Below are positions 9,404 to 18,336 of a DNA stretch of 64,000 nucleotides, piece by piece. The notes beneath the pieces were generated by a model that did no database searches, had not been told where the DNA came from, and saw only the letters and a list, made by a program, of their open reading frames with translations. Made by a program: the position numbers and the translations under genes. Position 1 is the first letter of the stretch, and every line of letters starts with the position of its first letter. Source of the DNA: Aliiroseovarius salicola (GTDB lineage Bacteria; Pseudomonadota; Alphaproteobacteria; Rhodobacterales; Rhodobacteraceae); contig NZ_JAQIIO010000009.1 in NCBI RefSeq assembly GCF_027891095.1, positions 56,374-120,373 of the forward strand. Direction: 5' to 3'.

Positions 9404-10176
9404 CCGCACATCCCACACCATCTGCAGATCGTGTCGGGCGCAGTTTTGCCCGCAATTTCCACTCCTACCACGCCAACGCCACCCTTCAGGCGGCGATTGC
9501 CGAAGGGCTGGCACGACGCCTCACTCATCACGGTGCTCCCACGCAATTTGCCCGCGGATTTGAATTTGGTTGCGGCACCGGCCATCTGACCCGCGCTTTA
9601 CGGGCACGGTTTCGGATCGACCATCTAACCCTGAATGATCTGGTTCAAAGCGCCGCCAATGTGGCGCGCGAACAGGCCGCCGATTTTCTGCCCGGTGACA
9701 TCCGTCACCTTGGCTGGCCAGACGCGCCGGATCTCATTGCCTCTGCCTCGACATTACAATGGATGGCTGATCCGGCCAGCTTGGTGACCCGCGCCGCGGA
9801 TCACCTTGCGCCCGGAGGCTGGTTGGCTTTGTCCGGATTTGGCCCGGAGCAATACCGGGAATTGGCCACACTCGGGTCAACCGCGCAGGCTCCGGGGCTG
9901 TGCCACGCTGACACGCTGGCTTCTGCTTTGGCCAGCAGCACAGGTGAGTATATCATTCATGAAGCCCGCGGTCGCATCCAACGTCTTTGGTTCACCTCTC
10001 CGCAAGAGGTGTTGCGCCATCTTCGCCAAACCGGTGTGAATGGCGCGGCGCGTGAGGTTTGGACCAAGGCACGATTGCAGGAGTTTTGCGCAGGCTACCG
10101 CCACCGGTTCGAGCAGGATGGCCGCGTGCCTCTGACCTATCATCCGACATGGCTGATTGCCCAAAAACGCAAATGA
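9400..10176 (+). CDS. bioC: Malonyl-ACP O-methyltransferase
   Basis: SAM-dependent methyltransferase that methylates malonyl-ACP so that fatty acid synthesis can build the pimeloyl chain. The 258 residues start with the BioC-like RVGRSFARNFHSYHANATLQ region (11-30). SAM motif I is FEFGCGTGHLT (54-64), and LIASASTLQWM near residue 110 is the family's post-II motif. It is the last gene of the bio operon, and an AT-rich inverted repeat follows. Confidence 0.9.
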   Translation: MTAHPTPSADRVGRSFARNFHSYHANATLQAAIAEGLARRLTHHGAPTQFARGFEFGCGTGHLTRALRARFRIDHLTLNDLVQSAANVAREQAADFLPGDIRHLGWPDAPDLIASASTLQWMADPASLVTRAADHLAPGGWLALSGFGPEQYRELATLGSTAQAPGLCHADTLASALASSTGEYIIHEARGRIQRLWFTSPQEVLRHLRQTGVNGAAREVWTKARLQEFCAGYRHRFEQDGRVPLTYHPTWLIAQKRK

Positions 10177-10192
10177 GCCCGCGATTTTTTGG

Positions 10193-10240
10193 AGTTTAAA
10201 AGTTTAAAGACTTCGCTTCTGTGTCTTTAAAAAGTTTAAA
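10193..10240. terminator. AT-rich inverted repeat with AGTTTAAA direct repeats, bidirectional terminator
   Basis: TTTAAAGAC (10203-10211) pairs with GTCTTTAAA (10223-10231) around an 11-base loop. AGTTTAAA occurs three times, at 10193, 10201 and 10233. It lies between the convergent bioC and sensor kinase genes, so termination from both sides is the simplest role. The repeated octamer is unusually AT-rich for the window. Confidence 0.55.
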
Positions 10241-10275
10241 GTTTGGCCGCTTCACCCATCAAAAACTTGCAAGCT

Positions 10276-11718
10276 TCAGTTTCGGCAAATCTCAAGCCGC
10301 GCGCGTAACCCATGCGCCCCGGTTTCAAATTGGAGCGACCCACCATGCTGTTCCGCAACCGTGGCCACAATGGTCAGACCCAATCCAAAACCATTGATCG
10401 CCCCAACATTGTCCCCCCGCTTAAACGGTGCAAACAGCTGTTCGATATCAGCCGCAGAAAACCCTGACCCCTCATCCTCAACCGTCACAATTGCATGTTC
10501 GGAATTTGCTTCCAGCTCAACCGTCGCCCGACGTCCGTATTTCAGGGCGTTATCGATCAGATTAGAGACCGCGCGTTGAAGTGAAATCGGGCGGCCAGTC
10601 ACCAACATTCTGTGTTCATAAGGCACAGCCCCCTGACCATAGCGGGCCGCAAAAACGGACTGCCCCCCTTCGACCATTTGAGGCTCTAGGCGCTGCAATT
10701 CGACAGGTCTGCCCATGTCCCGGTAATCATCCACAAGCGCTTCGACCAGAGAAGTAAGAGAGATTTTTCTTGGCTCTTCGACACTTAACTCAGACCTTGT
10801 GTAGGTCAGGACACTGTCGATCATGTCGGTCATGCTGTCGATATCCGCCTCAAGCTTGTCGCGCAGTTCGCCATCCGGGATCAGCGCCGTGCGCAGACGC
10901 AACCGCGTGGCCGGGGTGCCAAGGTCGTGGCTGACACCGGACAAAACAACAGCGCGCCGGTGCAACTGGTCCCGCTCTGCTTCCAGATGGGTATTCACCG
11001 CCGTAATGATCTCGCGCAGCTCTTCCGGACCACTTTCGGCATAGGCTGCAGGTCCGCCAAATCGCCGCCGACCCCGCAGCGCACGGGCGAAACGATCAAA
11101 CATGGAAGAGGTATCGGCGACCAAGGAATAAAGGATCGCCAACGCCAGGGCGGCAGTAAGCACAGCCACAAGCCTGAAGTCACGTGGCGCCGCCCCACAC
11201 CCCCAGATCGCTGTCCCATCCAGCCGCATCCAATCCCCCTGCCCCAATCGCGCAATCAGGATCGGCTCACTGCAATAAGTTGCTAAAAGTTTGGTAACAT
11301 TACCTAATTTTTGCGCAATCGACTGCCCCTCCTTCGACACGATGTCGGACACTGCATAGCGCATACTGCCCGAGACAATTGCCAGTGACAGAACTTCACC
11401 CTGCGCATCACGACCGCTTCCCGGCAAAAGAGAAACCTGGGTGACAAAACCCGGGGTTGGCACATTGGACAATTGTGAAAAGGATCCCGATTGGGCAAGC
11501 GACGTTTCTGCAAAATTCAGGGGCGCGACAATCACATCTTTCGGCGCGGACCCTCCGGTGCGCAGTGTCTCATGCAAAGAGAAGCCCGTGACAAAGCTGT
11601 CGGAGAGATGCATCTGCCACGCCCGCGCTGACGACAACCATAGCCAGCTGGCAAGCAACCCGGTCAGAAAGGCCGCGAGAATGAGCAGCAGGCCAAGGGT
11701 ACGCAAACGCTGTCTCAT
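10276..11718 (-). CDS. Sensor histidine kinase of a two-component system
   Basis: The 480-residue inner-membrane sensor has a first membrane segment at residues 7-28, a periplasmic domain of about 150 residues, and a second segment at about 182-200. Then come a short linker, the dimerisation/phosphoacceptor helix with His264 in SHDLGTPATRLRLR, and the ATP-binding domain with NLIDNALKYG (N box), DEGSGF (G1) and GLGLTIV (G2). Relatives usually have SHDLRTP; the Gly in place of Arg is unusual. It overlaps the response regulator by 4 bases. The divergent sugar importer suggests sugar or sugar-acid sensing, as for GtrS-GltR of pseudomonads (inference). Confidence 0.88.
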   Translation of the reverse strand: MRQRLRTLGLLLILAAFLTGLLASWLWLSSARAWQMHLSDSFVTGFSLHETLRTGGSAPKDVIVAPLNFAETSLAQSGSFSQLSNVPTPGFVTQVSLLPGSGRDAQGEVLSLAIVSGSMRYAVSDIVSKEGQSIAQKLGNVTKLLATYCSEPILIARLGQGDWMRLDGTAIWGCGAAPRDFRLVAVLTAALALAILYSLVADTSSMFDRFARALRGRRRFGGPAAYAESGPEELREIITAVNTHLEAERDQLHRRAVVLSGVSHDLGTPATRLRLRTALIPDGELRDKLEADIDSMTDMIDSVLTYTRSELSVEEPRKISLTSLVEALVDDYRDMGRPVELQRLEPQMVEGGQSVFAARYGQGAVPYEHRMLVTGRPISLQRAVSNLIDNALKYGRRATVELEANSEHAIVTVEDEGSGFSAADIEQLFAPFKRGDNVGAINGFGLGLTIVATVAEQHGGSLQFETGAHGLRARLEICRN

Positions 11719-12446
11719 TCGTCTTCCACCGAGACATCCACTGCGAAAACATATCCCACACCACGTTCGGTCCGCAGCAATCTGGGGTCTTTTGGATGTT
11801 CTTCGATCTTTGATCGCAGCCGACCAACGAGAACATCAATGGCACGCCCTGAACTGTCGCCACCGCTTTCCCCGGTCACATCAAGTGCGGCAGCAATCTC
11901 ATCGCGGGTCAGCGGAATATGCGGATTGGCCAGAAACACTTTGATTAAAGCTGTTTCACGCTGCGATAGCGCCACCTGAAATCCCTCGGGGGACCGCACC
12001 TCATCCCGCTTTCCGTCATAGATCCAGCCCCCAAAGCGGAAGGTCTGGATCCGACGGCGATAAGCCAGTGACGCGCTGCGACGGGCCCGCTGCAATACCG
12101 CCCGCACCCGCGCCAGCAGAAGCTGGGGATTGAAAGGTTTGGCGATATAGTCATCCGCCCCGACCTCATATCCTGCCATACGCTGGTGATCGGCAGAGAG
12201 GGCAGAGACGAGGATAATCGGAACATCCTGCTCATGCCGCAACCGAGAGCAGATCTCGATCCCGTTTTCATCCCCCAGCATCACGTCCAGAAGAATGAGG
12301 TCGATCCGACCGGAACTGAGATGCTGGCGCACTTCCCCTTCGGTCTGGGCAGGCAGCGCAACAAACCCGTTCTGGCGCAGAAACTGCGTCAGCATATTGC
12401 GTGTATCAAGGTCATCTTCGACCACTAGAAGCCGTGAAATGGCCAT
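11715..12446 (-). CDS. OmpR-family response regulator
   Basis: 243 residues from the ATG at 12446, chosen because GGGAGGAGA lies 4-9 bases upstream. The frame stays open upstream, but that part has no such site. Receiver domain: acidic pair VVEDD near residue 10, phosphoacceptor Asp54 in LLLDVMLGD, and the conserved lysine in YIAKPF. The C-terminal winged helix ends with GRAIDVLVGRLRSKIEEHPKDPRLLRTERGVGYVF, typical of OmpR/PhoB members. It probably controls the divergent ABC operon through the direct repeats at 12506-12550, and possibly itself. Confidence 0.9.
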   Translation of the reverse strand: MAISRLLVVEDDLDTRNMLTQFLRQNGFVALPAQTEGEVRQHLSSGRIDLILLDVMLGDENGIEICSRLRHEQDVPIILVSALSADHQRMAGYEVGADDYIAKPFNPQLLLARVRAVLQRARRSASLAYRRRIQTFRFGGWIYDGKRDEVRSPEGFQVALSQRETALIKVFLANPHIPLTRDEIAAALDVTGESGGDSSGRAIDVLVGRLRSKIEEHPKDPRLLRTERGVGYVFAVDVSVEDE

Positions 12447-12505
12447 TCGCTCTCCTCCCGGAATGCCACAATAGCCGCGACACATTCCCCCGCGACTGAT
12501 CGTTT

Positions 12506-12550
12506 GTAACATCGTGCAACAAAATCAACGGCAAGGTAACAGCGTGTAAC
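12506..12550. promoter_or_regulatory. Tandem direct repeats, candidate response-regulator binding sites
   Basis: GTAACATCGTGCAAC (12506-12520) and GTAACAGCGTGTAAC (12536-12550) agree at 13 of 15 positions. Each holds two GTAAC/GCAAC half-sites 10 bases apart, and the two blocks are 30 bases apart, i.e. on the same face of the helix. This is the layout of OmpR/PhoB-class sites. The repeats lie between the response regulator and the sugar-binding protein gene. Confidence 0.6.
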
Positions 12551-12674
12551 AGATTGGCGGAAAATCTGATCAAGGAACAGGTTTGATCCGGGAATAGGGA
12601 TTGCCGGGTGCCCCTCTCAAGGCGCAGGATTTGGCCATAGGTTGCCGGGAGGGCGACCGATTAGGGAGGAAAAT

Positions 12675-13919
12675 ATGAAACATTCCGTATTTGCGGCCGC
12701 ATCGGCCGTGGCAATCATGGCATCCGGTATGGCGATGGCCGAACCTCAGGCAGAAGTTCTGCACTGGTGGACTTCAGGCGGTGAAGCAAAATCCGTTGCC
12801 GTGCTGCAAAACGAATTTGCCGAAAATGGCGGCACCTGGACCGATATGCCGGTCGCCGGTGGCGGCGGTGACGCTGCAATGACCGCGCTTCGTGCGCGTG
12901 TTCTGTCGGGCAATGCGCCGACCGCTGTTCAGCTGAAAGGCCCTGCCATTCAGGAATGGTATGAAGAAGGCGTCCTGGCTGACATCTCGGCTGTGGCAAA
13001 CGCCGAAGGCTGGGCCGATGTACTGCCCGCCTCAATCGCAGGTCACATGATGTGCGAAGGTGTGTGGTGCGCGGCCCCTGTGAATGTGCACCGGATCGAC
13101 TGGATCTGGGGCAACGCTGACGTTCTGGCCGCCAACGGCATCGAAATGCCCACCACATGGGACGAATTCAACGCCGCCGCCGACAAGCTCATGGCCGCTG
13201 GTATCATCCCACTGGCCCACGGCGGTCAGGCCTGGCAGGACGCCACAGTGTTTGAAGCTGTGGCCCTTGGCATCCTTGGTCCGCAAAACTTCAAGAAAGC
13301 CTTTGTCGACCTTGACATGGACGTTCTGAAATCGGACGGAATGGTTGCCGTCTTTGACCAGATGCGCAAGATGCGCGGCTATGTCGACGCAAACTTCTCG
13401 GGTCGCGACTGGAACCTGGCCACGGCCATGGTGATGAACGGCGAAGCCGCTTTCCAGATCATGGGTGACTGGGCCAAAGGCGAGTTCCTCGCAGCGGGCA
13501 AAGTGCCGGGCAAGGATTTCCTGTGCCTGTCCACGCCGGGTGATGGCTTCCTTTACAACGTGGACAGCTTTGCCATGTTTGAAGTCGATGGTGACGACAA
13601 GCAGGCGGGTCAGGCACTTCTGTCCAAGCTGATTGTCGGCAAGAACTTCCAGAAAGTGTTCAACCTGAACAAAGGGTCGATCCCGGCACGTGTTGATGTG
13701 GCACTGGACGAGTTTGACAGCTGCGCCCACACCTCTTCGGCTGACATGAATGCAAGCTCGGAAGGTGGCTCGTTGCTGCCGTCCTATGCCCACGGCATGG
13801 CCCTGCGCGGCGCGCAATCCGGTGCGATCACCGATGTTGTTACGGCACACTTCAACTCGGACATGTCGTCGCAAGACGCCGTGAACCAGCTGGCTGACGC
13901 CGTCGCCAACTCGATGTAA
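12675..13919 (+). CDS. Sugar (probably glucose) ABC transporter, periplasmic binding protein
   Basis: A 414-residue family-1 extracellular solute-binding protein. The ATG at 12675 follows an AGGGAGGA ribosome-binding site by 6 bases. It begins with a signal peptide (MKHSVFAAASAVAIMASGMAMA) and the mature protein starts near EPQAEVLHWWTSGGEAKSV. The HWWTSGGE start and the GDWAKGEF motif resemble the glucose-binding GtsA proteins. The permease, ATPase and glucokinase downstream support glucose or a similar hexose; sugar specificity remains inference. Confidence 0.88.
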   Translation: MKHSVFAAASAVAIMASGMAMAEPQAEVLHWWTSGGEAKSVAVLQNEFAENGGTWTDMPVAGGGGDAAMTALRARVLSGNAPTAVQLKGPAIQEWYEEGVLADISAVANAEGWADVLPASIAGHMMCEGVWCAAPVNVHRIDWIWGNADVLAANGIEMPTTWDEFNAAADKLMAAGIIPLAHGGQAWQDATVFEAVALGILGPQNFKKAFVDLDMDVLKSDGMVAVFDQMRKMRGYVDANFSGRDWNLATAMVMNGEAAFQIMGDWAKGEFLAAGKVPGKDFLCLSTPGDGFLYNVDSFAMFEVDGDDKQAGQALLSKLIVGKNFQKVFNLNKGSIPARVDVALDEFDSCAHTSSADMNASSEGGSLLPSYAHGMALRGAQSGAITDVVTAHFNSDMSSQDAVNQLADAVANSM

Positions 13920-13931
13920 ACTACTCCCTGT

Positions 13932-13959
13932 CCCTGCCCTGCACTTGTGTGGGGCGGGG
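13932..13959 (+). other. Intercistronic hairpin after the sugar-binding protein gene
   Basis: CCCTGCCC (13932-13939) pairs with GGGCGGGG (13952-13959) with one G-U pair; no T-run follows. It lies between the binding protein and permease genes. Such hairpins often stabilise the binding-protein mRNA and reduce read-through. Confidence 0.45.
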
Positions 13960-13983
13960 TCACAAACCCGAGGGGTTTTCGCC

Positions 13984-14856
13984 ATGCAAGAATGGCTGGA
14001 ACGCCACATTCCCAAGATGGTGCTTGCACCCTCTTTTGTGGCCATTCTTATCTTTGTCTACGGTTTCATCGGCTGGACTGCCTGGGTATCTCTGACCCGT
14101 TCGCGTCTGCTTCCGAAATACGAAATCGAAGGTCTAATCCAATACGACCGCCTGTTTGCCTCGCCCCGCTGGGACACGGCCATGGGCAACCTGTTTATCT
14201 TTGGCACGCTGTTCATTGTGATCGCGATTGTGCTGGGGCTGCTGATAGCCATCCTGCTGGATCAGAAGATCCGCACCGAAGGCGTGTTGCGCACCATCTA
14301 CCTCTACCCGATGGCGCTTTCGATGATCGTTACCGGCACCGCCTGGAAATGGATCATGAACCCTGGTCTGGGCATCGAAGCGATGGTCCGCAGCTGGGGG
14401 TTCGAAAACTTTACCTTCGACTGGGTGATCGACCCGGACAAGGCCATCTATGCGGTGGTTATCGCCGCTGTCTGGCAAGCGTCAGGTTTCGTGATGGCAC
14501 TGTTCCTCGCTGGTCTGCGCTCTGTTGATGGCGAGATCATCAAGGCAGCTCAAGTGGACGGCATCCCGACCTACCGGATCTATTCCGCGATCATCCTGCC
14601 CTCGATGGCCCCGATTTTCCTGTCAGCCTTCATCGTGCTGGCACACCTCGCGATCAAGAGCTTTGACCTTGTGATCGCGCTGACTGGCGGTGGCCCCGGC
14701 TATTCGACCGACCTGCCCGCGACCTATATGTACGCCATGGCGTTTTCACGCGGCGATATTGGTCAGGCGGCGAGCTCGGCCATGGTGATGATGGCGGTCG
14801 TCTTTGCCATCGTGGTTCCCTATCTTTATTCAGAACTGAGGGCGAAACATGACTGA
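13984..14856 (+). CDS. Sugar ABC transporter permease 1
   Basis: 290 residues from the ATG at 13984, preceded by GAGGGG; an upstream in-frame TTG lacks such a site. The protein is an MalF/UgpA-type permease with about six membrane segments. The EAA-loop is DGEIIKAAQVDGIPTYRIYSAIILPSMAP, which contacts the ATPase. It imports the ligand of the preceding binding protein together with the second permease. The stop overlaps the next gene by 8 bases. Confidence 0.9.
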   Translation: MQEWLERHIPKMVLAPSFVAILIFVYGFIGWTAWVSLTRSRLLPKYEIEGLIQYDRLFASPRWDTAMGNLFIFGTLFIVIAIVLGLLIAILLDQKIRTEGVLRTIYLYPMALSMIVTGTAWKWIMNPGLGIEAMVRSWGFENFTFDWVIDPDKAIYAVVIAAVWQASGFVMALFLAGLRSVDGEIIKAAQVDGIPTYRIYSAIILPSMAPIFLSAFIVLAHLAIKSFDLVIALTGGGPGYSTDLPATYMYAMAFSRGDIGQAASSAMVMMAVVFAIVVPYLYSELRAKHD

Positions 14857-15751
14857 TATCACGCTTTCCCCCGCCCATGCCCAGGATCAGGGCCGCAACT
14901 GGGGCCGGATCGCCCTGCGCTGGCTTCTGTTCATTGCACTCGGCATCTTTGCACTCTTCTACCTGATGCCGCTTTTTGTGATGGTCACCACCTCGCTGAA
15001 AAGCCTGGAAGAGATCCGCACCGGGTCGCTGGTGGCCTTCCCGCGCGAAGTGACATTCGAGGCTTGGCGTACTGCTTGGTCGGGCGCCTGCACCGGCATC
15101 CAATGTGAAGGTCTGCGGCCTTACTTCTGGAACTCGGTTATGCTGGCGGTTCCCGCCGTGCTGATCTCGACCTTTCTTGGAGCAGTGAACGGCTATGTGA
15201 TTGCCCAATGGCGCTTTAAGGGCGCAAACCTGATCTTCTCGCTGATGCTGTTTGGGTGTTTCATCCCGTTCCAAGTTGTGCTTTTGCCGATGGCAGTGCT
15301 GCTTGGCTGGATGGGCATTGCTGGCACCATTCCGGGGCTGATCTTTGTTCACGTGATCTATGGGATTGGCTTCACCACTCTCTTTTTCCGCAACTACTAT
15401 GTCACCATTCCGCAAGAACTGGTGAAGGCGGCGAAAGTGGATGGGGCTGGGTTCTTCCGGATCTTCTGGTCGATCTTCCTGCCGCTGTCGTTGCCGATCA
15501 TCGTGGTGACGGTCATCTGGCAGTTCACCCAAATCTGGAATGACTTCCTGTTTGGCGTGAGCTTCAGTCAGGCGGGCACGCAACCCGTGACCGTGGCACT
15601 CAATAACATCGTGAACTCCACCACCGGAGTGAAGGAATACAACGTGGATATGGCTGCAGCAATCATCGCCGCGCTTCCCACACTCATCGTCTATGCCGTT
15701 GCTGGCAAATATTTCATCCGCGGTCTGACCGCCGGATCAGTGAAAGGGTAA
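14849..15751 (+). CDS. Sugar ABC transporter permease 2
   Basis: 300-residue MalG/UgpE-type permease of the CUT1 class. A first membrane segment lies near residues 25-48 and a periplasmic stretch follows (with Cys residues near 77-85). The EAA-like loop reads ELVKAAKVDGAGFFRIFWSIFLPLS. It overlaps the first permease gene and is followed after 4 bases by the ATPase gene, so all are one operon. Confidence 0.9.
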   Translation: MTDITLSPAHAQDQGRNWGRIALRWLLFIALGIFALFYLMPLFVMVTTSLKSLEEIRTGSLVAFPREVTFEAWRTAWSGACTGIQCEGLRPYFWNSVMLAVPAVLISTFLGAVNGYVIAQWRFKGANLIFSLMLFGCFIPFQVVLLPMAVLLGWMGIAGTIPGLIFVHVIYGIGFTTLFFRNYYVTIPQELVKAAKVDGAGFFRIFWSIFLPLSLPIIVVTVIWQFTQIWNDFLFGVSFSQAGTQPVTVALNNIVNSTTGVKEYNVDMAAAIIAALPTLIVYAVAGKYFIRGLTAGSVKG

Positions 15752-15755
15752 ACCC

Positions 15756-16853
15756 ATGGCCCCTATCCTCGACATCAAGAACCTCTATAAGAACTACGGT
15801 CCCGTAGAGGTGTTGAAAGACATCAACGTGGCAATTGAACCAGGAGATTTCCTTGTTCTGGTCGGCCCCTCGGGTTGCGGTAAGTCCACACTTCTGAACT
15901 GCATCGCCGGTCTGGAAGACATCACCTCGGGCACCATCAGTATTGATGGACGCGACATGACCCATGTCAGCCCCAAGGATCGCGATATTGCGATGGTGTT
16001 TCAGAGCTATGCACTCTACCCTACCATGTCGGTTGCCAAGAACATCACCTTCGGCATGAAAGTGCGCGGGGTGGATGCGGCGACACAGGCAGAAAAACTG
16101 GAAAAAGTGGCTGGGCAGTTGCAGATCGAACCGCTTCTGAACCGCCGTCCTGGCCAGCTGTCCGGTGGTCAGCGGCAGCGGGTGGCGATGGGTCGTGCGC
16201 TGGTCCGTGATCCCAAACTGTTCCTCTTCGACGAACCACTGTCGAACCTCGACGCCAAGCTGCGGGTCGAGATGCGGTCCGAGATCAAAAAGCTGCACCA
16301 CAACCTTGGCGCCACCATGGTTTACGTGACCCATGACCAGATCGAGGCAATGACTCTTGCCACCAAGATCGTGGTGATGAAGGGCGGGATCGTGCAGCAA
16401 ATTGGTTCGCCTGCGGAAATCTATAACCACCCGGCCAACCTGTTTGTGGCGGATTTCATGGGCAGCCCGGCGATGAACCTGATCCCGGCCCGCGCCAAGA
16501 AAAACGGCGATGGCACCAAGATCGAGATCGCACGCTCAAATGGCGCACCTCTGGTCCTAACCGATCACCATGCCACCGATTTGCCTGAGGACGTGATCCT
16601 TGGTCTGCGTCCTGAAGACATTGCCGAAGCGGGGTTCCGCGCCGGTGAAGATGTGCAGGAAGCCGAATGCCTGATCGACATGGTCGAACCGGCGGGTGCC
16701 GATACCTATGTGGTCTCGGAACTGGGCGGCAAACAGGTCACAGCACGGCTTCATGCCGAGACCAAAGCTCAGGCGGGCGTGCCCCTTGACCTTGCCTTTG
16801 ACCTCGCCAAAGTGTCCTATTTCGAACCGGGAACCGGTGAGAGGTTGAACTGA
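15756..16853 (+). CDS. Sugar ABC transporter ATP-binding protein (UgpC/MalK type)
   Basis: The 365-residue ATPase has Walker A GPSGCGKST (37-45), a Q-loop in VFQSYALYP, signature LSGGQRQRVAMGRAL, Walker B LFLFDEPLSNLD and H-loop VTHDQ. The C-terminal 130 residues are the TOBE-type regulatory domain usual for CUT1 ATPases. It energises uptake by the two upstream permeases, and the glucokinase gene starts 4 bases after its stop. Confidence 0.93.
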   Translation: MAPILDIKNLYKNYGPVEVLKDINVAIEPGDFLVLVGPSGCGKSTLLNCIAGLEDITSGTISIDGRDMTHVSPKDRDIAMVFQSYALYPTMSVAKNITFGMKVRGVDAATQAEKLEKVAGQLQIEPLLNRRPGQLSGGQRQRVAMGRALVRDPKLFLFDEPLSNLDAKLRVEMRSEIKKLHHNLGATMVYVTHDQIEAMTLATKIVVMKGGIVQQIGSPAEIYNHPANLFVADFMGSPAMNLIPARAKKNGDGTKIEIARSNGAPLVLTDHHATDLPEDVILGLRPEDIAEAGFRAGEDVQEAECLIDMVEPAGADTYVVSELGGKQVTARLHAETKAQAGVPLDLAFDLAKVSYFEPGTGERLN

Positions 16854-16857
16854 CGCC

Positions 16858-17763
16858 ATGCGGCTTGTTGCAGATGTGGGCGGGACCAATACCCGTATTG
16901 GTCTTGCCCGTGACGGGAAATTGCTGGGGGAAAGCGTGCGCAGCTTTCTCAATGATGATTTCGCATCCTTTACGGATGTGATTGCACAGTATCAGCGCGA
17001 CGCAAGCGCCGTCACACTCACGGATATGGCGGTGGCTGTGGCCGGGCCGGTGGGGGAAGGATCGGCCCGGTTGACCAACCGGGATTGGAGCTTCTGCACA
17101 ACCGATCTTTCAGCGCGATACGGAAACATCCCTTCCCTGCTTCTGAATGACCTTGGGGCCTTGGGGCAGGCCGTTCCCACCTTTGACCAAGACAGCCTTC
17201 ACGCAATTTGGGGAACGGACGCAACCAACCCACAGCAGGCGTTAATCGTGGGTGTTGGAACCGGGTTCAACGTCAGCCCGGTTCTCTTACGCGGCGGCGA
17301 GCCATTTTGCCTGAACGCAGAGCTGGGCCACGCCGCCCTGCCCGTCGATATCCATCACGCTCTGGCCAACCGGATCAGTTCCGCAGCTGATGAATTCATG
17401 ACCGTCGAGCATCTCTTTTCTGGTCGCGGCCTGTCACGCGCCTATGCGCTTGTGACAAAGGATCCCATGCCTCCGAAACATGTCCTCTCGGCAGATATGG
17501 GCGCGGCGCAAATAAAATTTGCGGAGTTCTATGCTGAACTTCTCGCGATACTCACCCGCAACCTGCTGTTGTCGTTCCTTCCGGAAGGCGGAGTGTATTT
17601 TGCCGGAGGTGTGGCCCGGACACTGTTGACAAGCCCGGCCTGCGACAGGTTCATCCAGACCTATTCCGCACCAATGGCTCTTGCCGACGGGCTGCACGCC
17701 CCGGTTCGGGTGATCACAGATGATGCTGCCGCGCTGAAAGGCTGCGCGCGCGTCGTAATCTGA
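16858..17763 (+). CDS. glk: Glucokinase
   Basis: 301 residues of the Glk-type glucokinase family (not ROK: no CxCGxxGC zinc motif). The phosphate-binding DVGGTNTRIGL is at residues 5-15, with LLNDLGALG, the VGVGTGFNVSP loop and NAELGHAALP, whose Glu contacts the sugar, further on. It phosphorylates glucose entering through the ABC importer encoded just before it, which is the main reason to assign glucose as the transported sugar. The stop lies 3 bases from the end of the convergent Lrp-type gene, with no room for a separate terminator. Confidence 0.88.
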   Translation: MRLVADVGGTNTRIGLARDGKLLGESVRSFLNDDFASFTDVIAQYQRDASAVTLTDMAVAVAGPVGEGSARLTNRDWSFCTTDLSARYGNIPSLLLNDLGALGQAVPTFDQDSLHAIWGTDATNPQQALIVGVGTGFNVSPVLLRGGEPFCLNAELGHAALPVDIHHALANRISSAADEFMTVEHLFSGRGLSRAYALVTKDPMPPKHVLSADMGAAQIKFAEFYAELLAILTRNLLLSFLPEGGVYFAGGVARTLLTSPACDRFIQTYSAPMALADGLHAPVRVITDDAAALKGCARVVI

Positions 17764-17766
17764 CCG

Positions 17767-18216
17767 TCAAAGAACGTCCAAAGACGCTTTCACCCGGTCC
17801 ATCACCACAGCCGTCTTGAACCGGCTGATATTGCTTTCATCAAAGAAGTATTCCTGGGTGAACTCTTCATATTCTTTGATGTCTTTGACCGTCAGGATCA
17901 GGACAAAATCCCCCTCTCCAGTGGTGTAGTAACATTGCTGGACACAGGGGGCCTGACGCATCTTGCGCTTGAAAGCATCCAGAGATGCACGATTTTCGCG
18001 TTCCAGCACCACTTCGACGATAATCGTCATCTCTCGACCCAGCTTTGCAGGCGACAAAACAGCGATCTCACGTTCAATGACACCCGCGCTACGCAACTTT
18101 TGCAGTCGCTTCTGCACGGCCGGTGCGGAAAGGCCTACGTCCTGACTGATCACCTCAGCAGTCAGTCGTGAATTCCCCTGTACCAGACGCAGAATTTCCA
18201 GATCCTTACCATCCAT
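17767..18216 (-). CDS. Lrp/AsnC-family transcriptional regulator
   Basis: 149 residues with an N-terminal winged helix-turn-helix (LTAEVISQDVGLSAPAVQKRLQKL, about residues 18-41). A C-terminal RAM ligand domain includes the typical CYYTTGEGDFVLIL stretch. It is divergent from the amidohydrolase/diaminopropionate cassette with 120 bases between, so it probably senses a substrate or product of that pathway (inference from position). Regulators of this family near amino-acid catabolic genes are commonly substrate-induced activators. Confidence 0.88.
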   Translation of the reverse strand: MDGKDLEILRLVQGNSRLTAEVISQDVGLSAPAVQKRLQKLRSAGVIEREIAVLSPAKLGREMTIIVEVVLERENRASLDAFKRKMRQAPCVQQCYYTTGEGDFVLILTVKDIKEYEEFTQEYFFDESNISRFKTAVVMDRVKASLDVL

Positions 18217-18336
18217 TCTCTTTCCAATCTCAAATAGGCCATAATGAAATAAATTAAATCGCAGTTTTTAGCAAATGATACCACACCTCTCTCAAATTCC
18301 GCGTGATTCTATGTCGATCACCTTCATGAGGGAACA

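Noticed and set aside
13032..14045. 337-codon minus-strand frame opposite the sugar-binding protein
   Set aside because: Antisense to the binding protein gene, with no domain and no start signal.
14654..15583. Long minus-strand frame opposite the second sugar permease
   Set aside because: Antisense shadow of a certain permease gene; the translation is rich in His, Arg and Gln with no fold features.
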